From assembly GCA_032718475.1 (NCBI GenBank), contig JAUCBJ010001992.1, positions 61,939-125,938 on the forward strand: a DNA stretch of 64,000 nt, in the 5' to 3' direction. Shown here piece by piece: positions 54,101 to 64,000 of this stretch. This stretch comes from Nemertoderma westbladi (lineage: Eukaryota; Xenacoelomorpha; Nemertodermatida; Nemertodermatidae). Below the pieces are notes generated by a model that was given only the letters and a program-made list of their open reading frames with translations, was not told the DNA's origin and did not search any database. A program made the position numbers and the translations under genes. The stretch's first letter is position 1, and every line of letters starts with the position of its first letter.

Positions 54101-57100
54101 GATATTAATGCCTCTCTGTATAAAACAACGTTTTATCAACAGTATTTATGTCTGATATTAATGACTCTCTGTATAAAACAACGTTTTATCAACAGTATTT
54201 ATGTCTGATATTAATGCCTCTCTGTATAAAACAACGTTTTATCAACAGTATTTATGTCTGATATTAATGACTCTCTGTATAAAACAACGTTTTATCAACA
54301 GTATTTATGTCTGATATTAATGACTCTCTGTATAAAACAACGTTTTATCAACAGTATTTATGTCTGATATTAATGCCTCTCTGTATAAAACAACGTTTTA
54401 TCAACAGTATTTATGTCTGATATTAATGACTCTCTGTATAAAACAACGTTTTATCAACAGTATTTATGTCTGATATTAATGCCTCTCTGTATAAAACAAC
54501 GTTTTATCAACAGTATTTATGTCTGATATTAATGCCTCTCTGTATAAAACAACGTTTTATCAACAGTATTTATGTCTGATATTAATGACTCTCTGTATAA
54601 AACAACGTTTTATCAACAGTATTTATGTCTGATATTAATGACTCTCTGTATAAAACAACGTTTTATCAACAGTATTTATGTCTGATATTAATGCCTCTCT
54701 GTATAAAACAACGTTTTATCAACAGTATTTATGTCTGATATTAATGACTCTCTGTGTAAAACAACGTTTTATCAACAGTATTTATGTCTGATATTAATAC
54801 CTCTCTGTGTAAAACAACGTTTTATCAACAGTATTTATGTCTGATATTAATGACTCTCTGTGTAAAACAACGTTTTATCAACAGTATTTATGTCTGATAT
54901 TAATGACTCTCTGTATAAAACAACGTTTTATCAACAGTATTTATGTCTGATATTAATACCTCTCTGTGTAAAACAACGTTTTATCAACAGTATTTATGTC
55001 TGATATTAATGACTCTCTGTATAAAACAACGTTTTATCAACAGTATTTATGTCTGATATTAATGACTCTCTGTATAAAACAACGTTTTATCAACAGTATT
55101 TATGTCTGATATTAATGACCTCTCTGTGTAAAACAACGTTTTATCAACAGTATTTATGTCTGATATTAATGACTCTCTGTATAAAACAACGTTTTATCAA
55201 CAGTATTTATGTCTGATATTAATGACTCTCTGTATAAAACAACGGTTTATCAACAGTATTTATGTCTGATATTAATACCTCTCTGTGTAAAACAACGTTT
55301 TATCAACAGTATTTATGTCTGATATTAATGACTCTCTGTATAAAACAACGTTTTATCAACAGTATTTATGTCTGATATTAATGACTCTCTGTATAAAACA
55401 ACGTTTTATCAACAGTATTTATGTCTGATATTAATGACTCTCTGTATAAAACAACGTTTTATCAACAGTATTTATGTCTGATATTAATGACTCTCTGTAT
55501 AAAACAACGTTTTATCAACAGTATTTATGTCTGATATTAATACCTCTCTGTGTAAAACAACGTTTTATCAACAGTATTTATGTCTGATATTAATGCCTCT
55601 CTGTATAAAACAACGTTTTATCAACAGTATTTATGTCTGATATTAATGCCTCTCTGTATAAAACAACGTTTTATCAACAGTATTTATGTCTGATATTAAT
55701 GACTCTCTGTGTAAAACAACGTTTTATCAACAGTATTTATGTCTGATATTAATGACTCTCTGTATAAAACAACGTTTTATCAACAGTATTTATGTCTGAT
55801 ATTAATACCTCTCTGTGTAAAACAACGTTTTATCAACAGTATTTATGTCTGATATTAATGACTCTCTGTATAAAACAACGTTTTATCAACAGTATTTATG
55901 TCTGATATTAATGACTCTCTGTATAAAACAACGTTTTATCAACAGTATTTATGTCTGATATTAATGACTCTCTGTGTAAAACAACGTTTTATCAACAGTA
56001 TTTATGTCTGATATTAATGACTCTCTGTATAAAACAACGTTTTATCAACAGTATTTATGTCTGATATTAATGCCTCTCTGTGTAAAACAACGTTTTATCA
56101 ACAGTATTTATGTCTGATATTAATGACTCTCTGTATAAAACAACGTTTTATCAACAGTATTTATGTCTGATATTAATGCCTCTCTGTATAAAACAACGTT
56201 TTATCAACAGTATTTATGTCTGATATTAATGACTCTCTGTATAAAACAACAGTATTTATGTCTGATATTAATGCCTCTCTGTATAAAACAACGTTTTATC
56301 AACAGTATTTATGTCTGATATTAATGCCTCTCTGTATAAAACAACGTTTTATCAACAGTATTTATGTCTGATATTAATGACTCTCTGTATAAAACAACGT
56401 TTTATCAACAGTATTTATGTCTGATATTAATGCCTCTCTGTATAAAACAACGTTTTATCAACAGTATTTATGTCTGATATTAATGACTCTCTGTATAAAA
56501 CAACAGTATTTATGTCTGATATTAATGCCTCTCTGTATAAAACAACGTTTTATCAACAGTATTTATGTCTGATATTAATGCCTCTCTGTATAAAACAACG
56601 TTTTATCAACAGTATTTATGTCTGATATTAATGACTCTCTGTATAAAACAACAGTATTTATGTCTGATATTAATGCCTCTCTGTATAAAACAACGTTTTA
56701 TCAACAGTATTTATGTCTGATATTAATGACTCTCTGTATAAAACAACGTTTTATCAACAGTATTTATGTCTGATATTAATGACTCTCTGTATAAAACAAC
56801 AGTATTTATGTCTGATATTAATGCCTCTCTGTATAAAACAACGTTTTATCAACAGTATTTATGTCTGATATTAATGACTCTCTGTATAAAACAACGTTTT
56901 ATCAACAGTATTTATGTCTGATATTAATGCCTCTCTGTATAAAACAACGTTTTATCAACAGTATTTATGTCTGATATTAATGACTCTCTGTATAAAACAA
57001 CGTTTTATCAACAGTATTTATGTCTGATATTAATGCCTCTCTGTATAAAACAACGTTTTATCAACAGTATTTATGTCTGATATTAATGACTCTCTGTATA

Positions 57101-60100
57101 AAACAACGTTTTATCAACAGTATTTATGTCTGATATTAATGACTCTCTGTATAAAACAACAGTATTTATGTCTGATATTAATGACTCTCTGTATAAAACA
57201 ACGTTTTATCAACAGTATTTATGTCTGATATTAATGACTCTCTGTATAAAACAACGTTTTATCAACAGTATTTATGTCTGATATTAATGACTCTCTGTAT
57301 AAAACAACGTTTTATCAACAGTATTTATGTCTGATATTAATGACTCTCTGTGTAAAACAACGTTTTATCAACAGTATTTATGTCTGATATTAATGACTCT
57401 CTGTGTAAAACAACGTTTTATCAACAGTATTTATGTCTGATATTAATGACTCTCTGTGTAAAACAACGTTTTATCAACAGTATTTATGTCTGATATTAAT
57501 GACTCTCTGTGTAAAACAACGTTTTATCAACAGTATTTATGTCTGATATTAATGACTCTCTGTATAAAACAACGTTTTATCAACAGTATTTATGTCTGAT
57601 ATTAATGACTCTCTGTGTAAAACAACGTTTTATCAACAGTATTTATGTCTGATATTAATGACTCTCTGTGTAAAACAACGTTTTATCAACAGTATTTATG
57701 TCTGATATTAATGACTCTCTGTATAAAACAACGTTTTATCAACAGTATTTATGTCTGATATTAATGACTCTCTGTGTAAAACAACGTTTTAACAACAGTA
57801 TTTATGTCTGATATTAATGCCTCTCTGTATAAAACAACGTTTTATCAACAGTATTTATGTCTGATATTAATGACTCTCTGTATAAAACAACGTTTTATCA
57901 ACAGTATTTATGTCTGATATTAATGACTCTCTGTATAAAACAACGTTTTATCAACAGTATTTATGTCTGATATTAATGACTCTCTGTATAAAACAACGTT
58001 TTATCAACAGTATTTATGTCTGATATTAATGCCTCTCTGTATAAAACAACGTTTTATCAACAGTATTTATGTCTGATATTAATGCCTCTCTGTATAAAAC
58101 AACGTTTTATCAACAGTATTTATGTCTGATATTAATGACTCTCTGTATAAAACAACGTTTTATCAACAGTATTTATGTCTGATATTAATGACTCTCTGTA
58201 TAAAACAACGTTTTATCAACAGTATTTATGTCTGATATTAATGACTCTCTGTATAAAACAACGTTTTATCAACAGTATTTATGTCTGATATTAATGACTC
58301 TCTGTATAAAACAACGTTTTATCAACAGTATTTATGTCTGATATTAATGCCTCTCTGTATAAAACAACGTTTTATCAACAGTATTTATGTCTGATATTAA
58401 TGACTCTCTGTATAAAACAACGTTTTATCAACAGTATTTATGTCTGATATTAATGACTCTCTGTATAAAACAACGTTTTATCAACAGTATTTATGTCTGA
58501 TATTAATGACTCTCTGTATAAAACAACGTTTTATCAACAGTATTTATGTCTGATATTAATGACTCTCTGTATAAAACAACGTTTTATCAACAGTATTTAT
58601 GTCTGATATTAATGACTCTCTGTATAAAACAACGTTTTATCAACAGTATTTATGTCTGATATTAATGACTCTCTGTATAAAACAACGTTTTATCAACAGT
58701 ATTTATGTCTGATATTAATGCCTCTCTGTATAAAACAACAGTATTTATGTCTGATATTAATGACTCTCTGTATAAAACAACAGTATTTATGTCTGATATT
58801 AATGACTCTCTGTATAAAACAACGTTTTATCAACAATGCCTCTCTGTATAAAACAACGTTTTATCAACAGTATTTATGTCTGATATTAATGACTCTCTGT
58901 ATAAAACAACGTTTTATCAACAGTATTTATGTCTGATATTAATGACTCTCTGTATAAAACAACGTTTTATCAACAGTATTTATGTCTGATATTAATGCCT
59001 CTCTGTATAAAACAACGTTTTATCAACAGTATTTATGTCTGATATTAATGCCTCTCTGTATAAAACAACGTTTTATCAACAGTATTTATGTCTGATATTA
59101 ATGCCTCTCTGTATAAAACAACGTTTTATCAACAGTATTTATGTCTGATATTAATGACTCTCTGTATAAAACAACGTTTTATCAACAGTATTTATGTCTG
59201 ATATTAATGCCTCTCTGTATAAAACAACGTTTTATCAACAGTATTTATGTCTGATATTAATGCCTCTCTGTATAAAACAACGTTTTATCAACAGTATTTA
59301 TGTCTGATATTAATGCCTCTCTGTATAAAACAACGTTTTATCAACAGTATTTATGTCTGATATTAATGCCTCTCTGTATAAAACAACGTTTTATCAACAG
59401 TATTTATGTCTGATATTAATGACTCTCTGTATAAAACAACGTTTTATCAACAGTATTTATGTCTGATATTAATGCCTCTCTGTATAAAACAACGTTTTAT
59501 CAACAGTATTTATGTCTGATATTAATGCCTCTCTGTATAAAACAACGTTTTATCAACAGTATTTATGTCTGATATTAATGCCTCTCTGTATAAAACAACG
59601 TTTTATCAACAGTATTTATGTCTGATATTAATGACTCTCTGTATAAAACAACGTTTTATCAACAGTATTTATGTCTGATATTAATGACTCTCTGTATAAA
59701 ACAACGTTTTATCAACAGTATTTATGTCTGATATTAATGCCTCTCTGTATAAAACAACGTTTTATCAACAGTATTTATGTCTGATATTAATGACTCTCTG
59801 TGTAAAACAACGTTTTATCAACAGTATTTATGTCTGATATTAATACCTCTCTGTGTAAAACAACGTTTTATCAACAGTATTTATGTCTGATATTAATGAC
59901 TCTCTGTGTAAAACAACGTTTTATCAACAGTATTTATGTCTGATATTAATGACTCTCTGTATAAAACAACGTTTTATCAACAGTATTTATGTCTGATATT
60001 AATGACCTCTCTGTGTAAAACAACGTTTTATCAACAGTATTTATGTCTGATATTAATGACTCTCTGTATAAAACAACGTTTTATCAACAGTATTTATGTC

Positions 60101-61087
60101 TGATATTAATGACTCTCTGTATAAAACAACGTTTTATCAACAGTATTTATGTCTGATATTAATGACTCTCTGTATAAAACAACGTTTTATCAACAGTATT
60201 TATGTCTGATATTAATGACTCTCTGTATAAAACAACGTTTTATCAACAGTATTTATGTCTGATATTAATGACTCTCTGTATAAAACAACGTTTTATCAAC
60301 AGTATTTATGTCTGATATTAATGACTCTCTGTATAAAACAACGTTTTATCAACAGTATTTATGTCTGATATTAATGCCTCTCTGTATAAAACAACGTTTT
60401 ATCAACAGTATTTATGTCTGATATTAATGACTCTCTGTATAAAACAACGTTTTATCAACAGTATTTATGTCTGATATTAATGACTCTCTGTATAAAACAA
60501 CGTTTTATCAACAGTATTTATGTCTGATATTAATGACTCTCTGTATAAAACAACGTTTTATCAACAGTATTTATGTCTGATATTAATGACTCTCTGTATA
60601 AAACAACGTTTTATCAACAGTATTTATGTCTGATATTAATGACTCTCTGTATAAAACAACGTTTTATCAACAGTATTTATGTCTGATATTAATGACTCTC
60701 TGTGTAAAACAACGTTTTATCAACAGTATTTATGTCTGATATTAATGACTCTCTGTATAAAACAACGTTTTATCAACAGTATTTATGTCTGATATTAATG
60801 CCTCTCTGTATAAAACAACGTTTTATCAACAGTATTTATGTCTGATATTAATGACTCTCTGTGTAAAACAACGTTTTATCAACAGTATTTATGTCTGATA
60901 TTAATGACTCTCTGTATAAAACAACGTTTTATCAACAGTATTTATGTCTGATATTAATGCCTCTCTGTATAAAACAACGTTTTATCAACAGTATTTATGT
61001 CTGATATTAATGACTCTCTGTGTAAAACAACGTTTTATCAACAGTATTTATGTCTGATATTAATGCCTCTCTGTATAAAACAACGTT
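51125..61087. repeat. 53-bp satellite-like array, about 188 copies (10 kb)
   Basis: Unit TATTTATGTCTGATATTAAT followed by GACTCTCTGTATAAAACAAC and GTTTTATCAACAG. Main variants are GACTC/GCCTC/ACCTC and TGTATAAAAC/TGTGTAAAAC, in clustered patterns. Seven or so units, mostly between 56240 and 57160 and near 58730-58790, lack the 11 bases GTTTTATCAAC, a clean deletion between two CAAC words. Each unit carries a potential hairpin ATAAAAC-AAC-GTTTTAT. Copies differ by very few changes, implying recent expansion or homogenisation. Probably inside a codanin-1 intron. Confidence 0.98.
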
Positions 61088-61565
61088 TTTCTCAGTTTGT
61101 CGTTTTCGAAATTTTTCATCACTAAATTCCCTACGACTTTTTTTTATTTTTCATTCAATTTTCTTATACCAAAATGGGATACTAACCAACAGAAACTAAA
61201 TAAATTGGAGATGTGCGCTGTTGCAACTGTAATTAAAGGTGTAATATTCTGGTTTTGTTCAAAAGTGGAAAAATTGAGAAAGCGCGTCACCGGGGAATCT
61301 AATTTTATTTATTTGTGGGGAATTATATCGCACTCCGATATAAAGTTAGAAAATATGTCGCCCTGGAGATTTGGTAGTGCGAAATTATTTCTACACAAAT
61401 AAATAAAAGATATATTCATATCTATGTCCATTGTGCCAAACTTCAACCCAGGTGGTACTAATTGGGGTTTCTGGGGCGCTAAATACAACAAAACATGTTG
61501 TATGGTTACACAGACATGCGAAGGATTACTTTTCGGCCCCACTTGAATAACGAATATAACGGTAA
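61088..61565. other. Spacer after the 10-kb array
   Basis: No codanin-1 exon or other gene recognised. Open frames on both strands here (for example 61097-61402 plus) have no known motif. Confidence 0.4.
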
Positions 61566-62015
61566 GTAAGGGAGGTGTTACCAAAATTTAAACTCTAAAA
61601 TGTAACCATCGAATTCACCACGCGGAGAAACCTAGTAGTTGACATTTTTATTGACACATTATGTTTTTTTTAGTCTGTTTGGAAAATGTGCTATTTGTAT
61701 TTTTCGTGCAGGTCGGTGCACCAAAATCAGCCGGTGGTCTTAATATTCATTAATTTCAGAGCTCAAAAATGAATTCGAAATTCAGCATACCCGAGAACAT
61801 AAATAGACAGTTTTTGGATACTGAAATCTGTGTTTCAAAGATTTTCAAAAAATTCACAACTTAACATTTTCGTGCTGCATCGTCTACCGGTGTAGGAGGC
61901 CCTACCAAAATTTGAATATCTGAAAAATGCAACCATCGAATTCAGGATGCAGGAAAACCTAGTATTTGACAATTATTATGTTTTGTATTTTCGAAAAAAT
62001 GTGACTACTTGTTTA
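61566..62015 (+). repeat. Diverged tandem duplication, about 320-bp period
   Basis: GGTGTTACCAAAATTTAAAC...AATGTAACCATCGAATTCA near 61575-61620 recurs as GGCCCTACCAAAATTTGAAT...AATGCAACCATCGAATTCA near 61900-61945, each followed by GAAAACCTAGTA-type and TTATGTTTTGTATTTT-type sequence. Confidence 0.65.
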
Positions 62016-62714
62016 TTTTGTGCCGTAGTTCAACCACTGGAAAAGGTCAGAAGAAATTATAAATTGAACAAATGAATTCGGCGCATGCGAAAACCTCCAT
62101 CCTGGGGCTATTTCGTAAGATTCATACATTTTGATAGGGTTAAAACAAAAATTCACCGATATGTATTAAATATATTACACGATGAGCATAATTGTATACT
62201 CTTTCTGGGGATTTACGCGTCAAAACTGCTCGTAAAAAAACAGAAAACAGTGCCACAGAGATTCAGTCCATGAAGTGGGGTAACCAGGGCGGTTTGTGTT
62301 GCTAGTCTGTTTATACACTCCAATTCGCGGTTTCAGTCTGCAAGGCACGTCCATTTCCCACACACATCCCCCAAAGTACTTCTTTATTGTATATTTTCCA
62401 TTTAACCCTTAAACTGGTGAAAACTCATATATGAGTTTTGGGAGGGCCAATTCCACTTGGGGGAATTTTTCTAATGGTAGTATCTGACTTGGTCAGTTTT
62501 TCTGATGTATAAATAATGTAAATATCTTAGTAATTAACATAATAACTCATTAAGTAATTTTCAGCTTGTATTTTTAAGTTTCCTGATAACCCCCCCACCC
62601 CCCTTGTGAAATTGTTTGAACAAAAACATTGAAATGATTCAGTTAATTCAATTAATATTCTTCACTAATTAAAAAATCTTAAATACATGGGCTATCGTTT
62701 CGTTCGTCACTCTA

Positions 62715-62770
62715 GAAAGTATTATTCTAACCAAAACAATAAATCAGACTCGATAGCACATGTTACAGAT
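62715..62770 (+). repeat. Dispersed CTAACCAAAACAATAAA repeat, short copy
   Basis: TATTATTCTAACCAAAACAA with TAAAT next, and ATGTTACAGATTA downstream; core 62727-62743. Confidence 0.6.
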
Positions 62771-62989
62771 TAATTGTTAATTGTAGACTAGTAATCAGCT
62801 GTAACTAAGGATCTAATGTTTATATTCATTACATTCACATTATTTACATAACATACATACATACATACTTACATACATACATTATTTCTCAGGATCTATC
62901 GAGTAACGACCAAAGGACCTATGACGCATTACCTGACATACATTATACATAATTAGCGATGGTCATAATGATGTCCTGCGTTGTTTTTA

Positions 62990-63040
62990 TGTCGGTAGAG
63001 TTGCACCACCCCCCCCCCCCCCCCCCCCCCCCCCTCCCCA
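62990..63040 (+). repeat. Poly(C) tract
   Basis: About 27 C with one T near the end, between 63008 and 63038. A second run of about 25 C broken by one A lies near 63512-63538. Confidence 0.9.
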
Positions 63041-63324
63041 ATATAGCTTTTTGGCTTCGTCACAGATAGCCATTGGATGATGTACCATTTTACAGTAGCC
63101 ATTATGTTTCTCCAATAGAACTACAAAATATTTCGATAAGTGCGGTGACGCAGTGACCTAACGATGCAGTACTTCTGATACAGTACCTAATGCCATTTAG
63201 ACATAATAACTGGGGTGTGATGACCGATGAGTGTAAACTGAAAAGTCTAAAACATTACAGTATATTTTAGCCCAATGAACACCAGATAAGGGAGTCTTTC
63301 GACGCAAACAAAATTAATTCCTTT

Positions 63325-63450
63325 CCAGGGGAATATCGACACAAATAACAGCTGATTACTCCCAAAAATAAAACTGTAACCTGTTCTATTTAGTTTAGTT
63401 TATTGTTTTGATTAGAATAGCATGCCACTCTAATCTGCTCATTTCCCTTT
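63325..63450 (-). repeat. Dispersed CTAACCAAAACAATAAA repeat, long copy 2
   Basis: Same block order as 24868-24993: CAAATAACAGCTGATTACTC, AAAACTGTAACCTGTTCTAT, TTTATTGTTTTGATTAGAAT, GCTCATTTCCCTTT. Confidence 0.7.
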
Positions 63451-63599
63451 GAATTGGTATTTTATCATTGAGGCGAGATATTAATTCGCCGAGTAAGAAT
63501 TTTCGTCAAATCCCCCCACCCCCCCCCCCCCCCCCCCCTGTCTCATGAACACATAAAAATCTGTCTATCTCTACTAGTAATAATACACTGGAATTATCA

Positions 63600-63705
63600 A
63601 TCACCAAATCTCCGGCTCCGGCTCCGGCCGGAGCTCATATTGTAACCCGGAGGAACCTCCGGGCTCCGCTCCGGATGAAATTTAGCTCTGTTGCATCCCT
63701 AGCCG
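63600..63705. other. CCGGAGC-rich palindromic block
   Basis: CTCCGGCTCCGGCTCCGGCC followed by GGAGCTC, then CCCGGAGGAACCTCCGGG and CTCCGCTCCGG, ending in TTTAGCTCTGTTGCATCCCT. The last part read in reverse (AGGGATGCAACAGAG) looks like a hAT-type end, so this may be a nested fragment. Inference. Confidence 0.35.
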
Positions 63706-64000
63706 AAACTCATATGTGAGTGAACCAAGTCAGAACGGTTTTACTATAAACTCATATATGAGTTTTCTTATGAGTATCAGAATAGATTGAAGGAAAAGTT
63801 CCCACCAAGTACAACTACTCTCATTAAACTCATATTTGAGTTTTCACCAAGTGGAGATGACGTTTTAGACAAATCCTCACCAATTTAAGGGTGAATAAGT
63901 GTCGACATCGCCTGGGACTTGGAAGTGGTATATTCCCTAAATACACGGTCTCAGCACTGAGTACCATATGACAACTGCTATTCTCTGATTGGTTCTTAAT

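Larger units (their letters stand above)
62406..63891. mobile_element. piggyBac-type MITE, copy 2 (TTAA target)
   Basis: TTAA at 62402-62405 precedes CCCTTAAACTGGTGAAAACT; the right end read inward is CCCTTAAATTGGTGAGGATT, followed outside by TGAA (one change from TTAA). The left end matches the right end of 12717-13430 and vice versa, so these are two insertions of one family. Subterminal AAAACTCATATATGAGTTTT is a perfect 20-bp palindrome. The interior holds other repeats (62715-62770, 63325-63450), poly(C) tracts and a CCGGAGC-rich palindromic block (63610-63680). No transposase. Confidence 0.75.

Noticed and set aside
51125-61087. CRISPR-like regular array
   Set aside because: There are no unique spacers: the whole 53-bp unit repeats. 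It is in animal DNA without cas genes. It is a satellite.
61097-61402. 101-codon plus-strand frame after the large array as the next codanin-1 exon
   Set aside because: It begins in array-edge sequence and shows no similarity to the codanin-1 C-terminal region.

Overview
This is a nuclear genome window from an animal. The coding parts are split by GT-AG introns and recognisable orthologues are metazoan: aftiphilin, codanin-1, GAR1 and a cytosolic-type sulfotransferase. The sequence is AT-rich, packed with minisatellites, and carries non-LTR retrotransposon remnants, a tRNA-derived SINE and several families of small TIR elements. A marine invertebrate is likely, possibly a tunicate or another invertebrate deuterostome, but the phylum is a guess; nothing here fixes it.

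Layout. 1-1234: 52-bp minisatellite running off the left edge. 2.5-4.1 kb: an inverted pair of one dispersed repeat family around a MITE-like element and a tRNA-SINE. 4.5-7.6 kb: 37-bp minisatellite. 8.8-19.1 kb (minus strand): four phase-0 exons of an aftiphilin-like gene, whose third exon ends in a tandemly copied 84-bp unit that also copies the splice donor. Intron 2 of that gene holds a plus-strand single-exon gene for a doubly membrane-anchored coiled-coil protein with tetherin-like layout, a piggyBac-type MITE (TTAA target) and a 23-bp minisatellite. 19-27 kb: repeats, a 34-bp perfect hairpin, a broken LINE reverse transcriptase between long direct repeats, a possible two-exon small gene, and fragments of a LINE endonuclease and ORF1. 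27.4-28.0 kb (plus): GAR1 in one exon. 32.2-34.9 kb: an intact-looking foldback-type element with a perfect 9-bp target duplication and arms made of 53-bp tandem repeats. 35.4-36.4 kb (minus): sulfotransferase. 38.1-50.7 kb (plus): first six exons (898 codons) of a codanin-1 gene, continuing off the window. Its introns hold minisatellites of 5.1, 0.3 and 1.3 kb, and the array after exon 6 is about 10 kb. 62.4-63.9 kb: second piggyBac-type MITE.

The genes do not form a pathway: aftiphilin works in clathrin trafficking, GAR1 in H/ACA snoRNPs and telomerase RNP, codanin-1 in histone H3-H4/ASF1 handling, and the sulfotransferase in PAPS-dependent sulfation. The most notable material is structural: minisatellites make up roughly 25 kb of the window and mostly sit in introns of ordinary genes, one exon/intron boundary has been tandemly multiplied in frame, and a foldback element carries its own small transcription-unit-like core.
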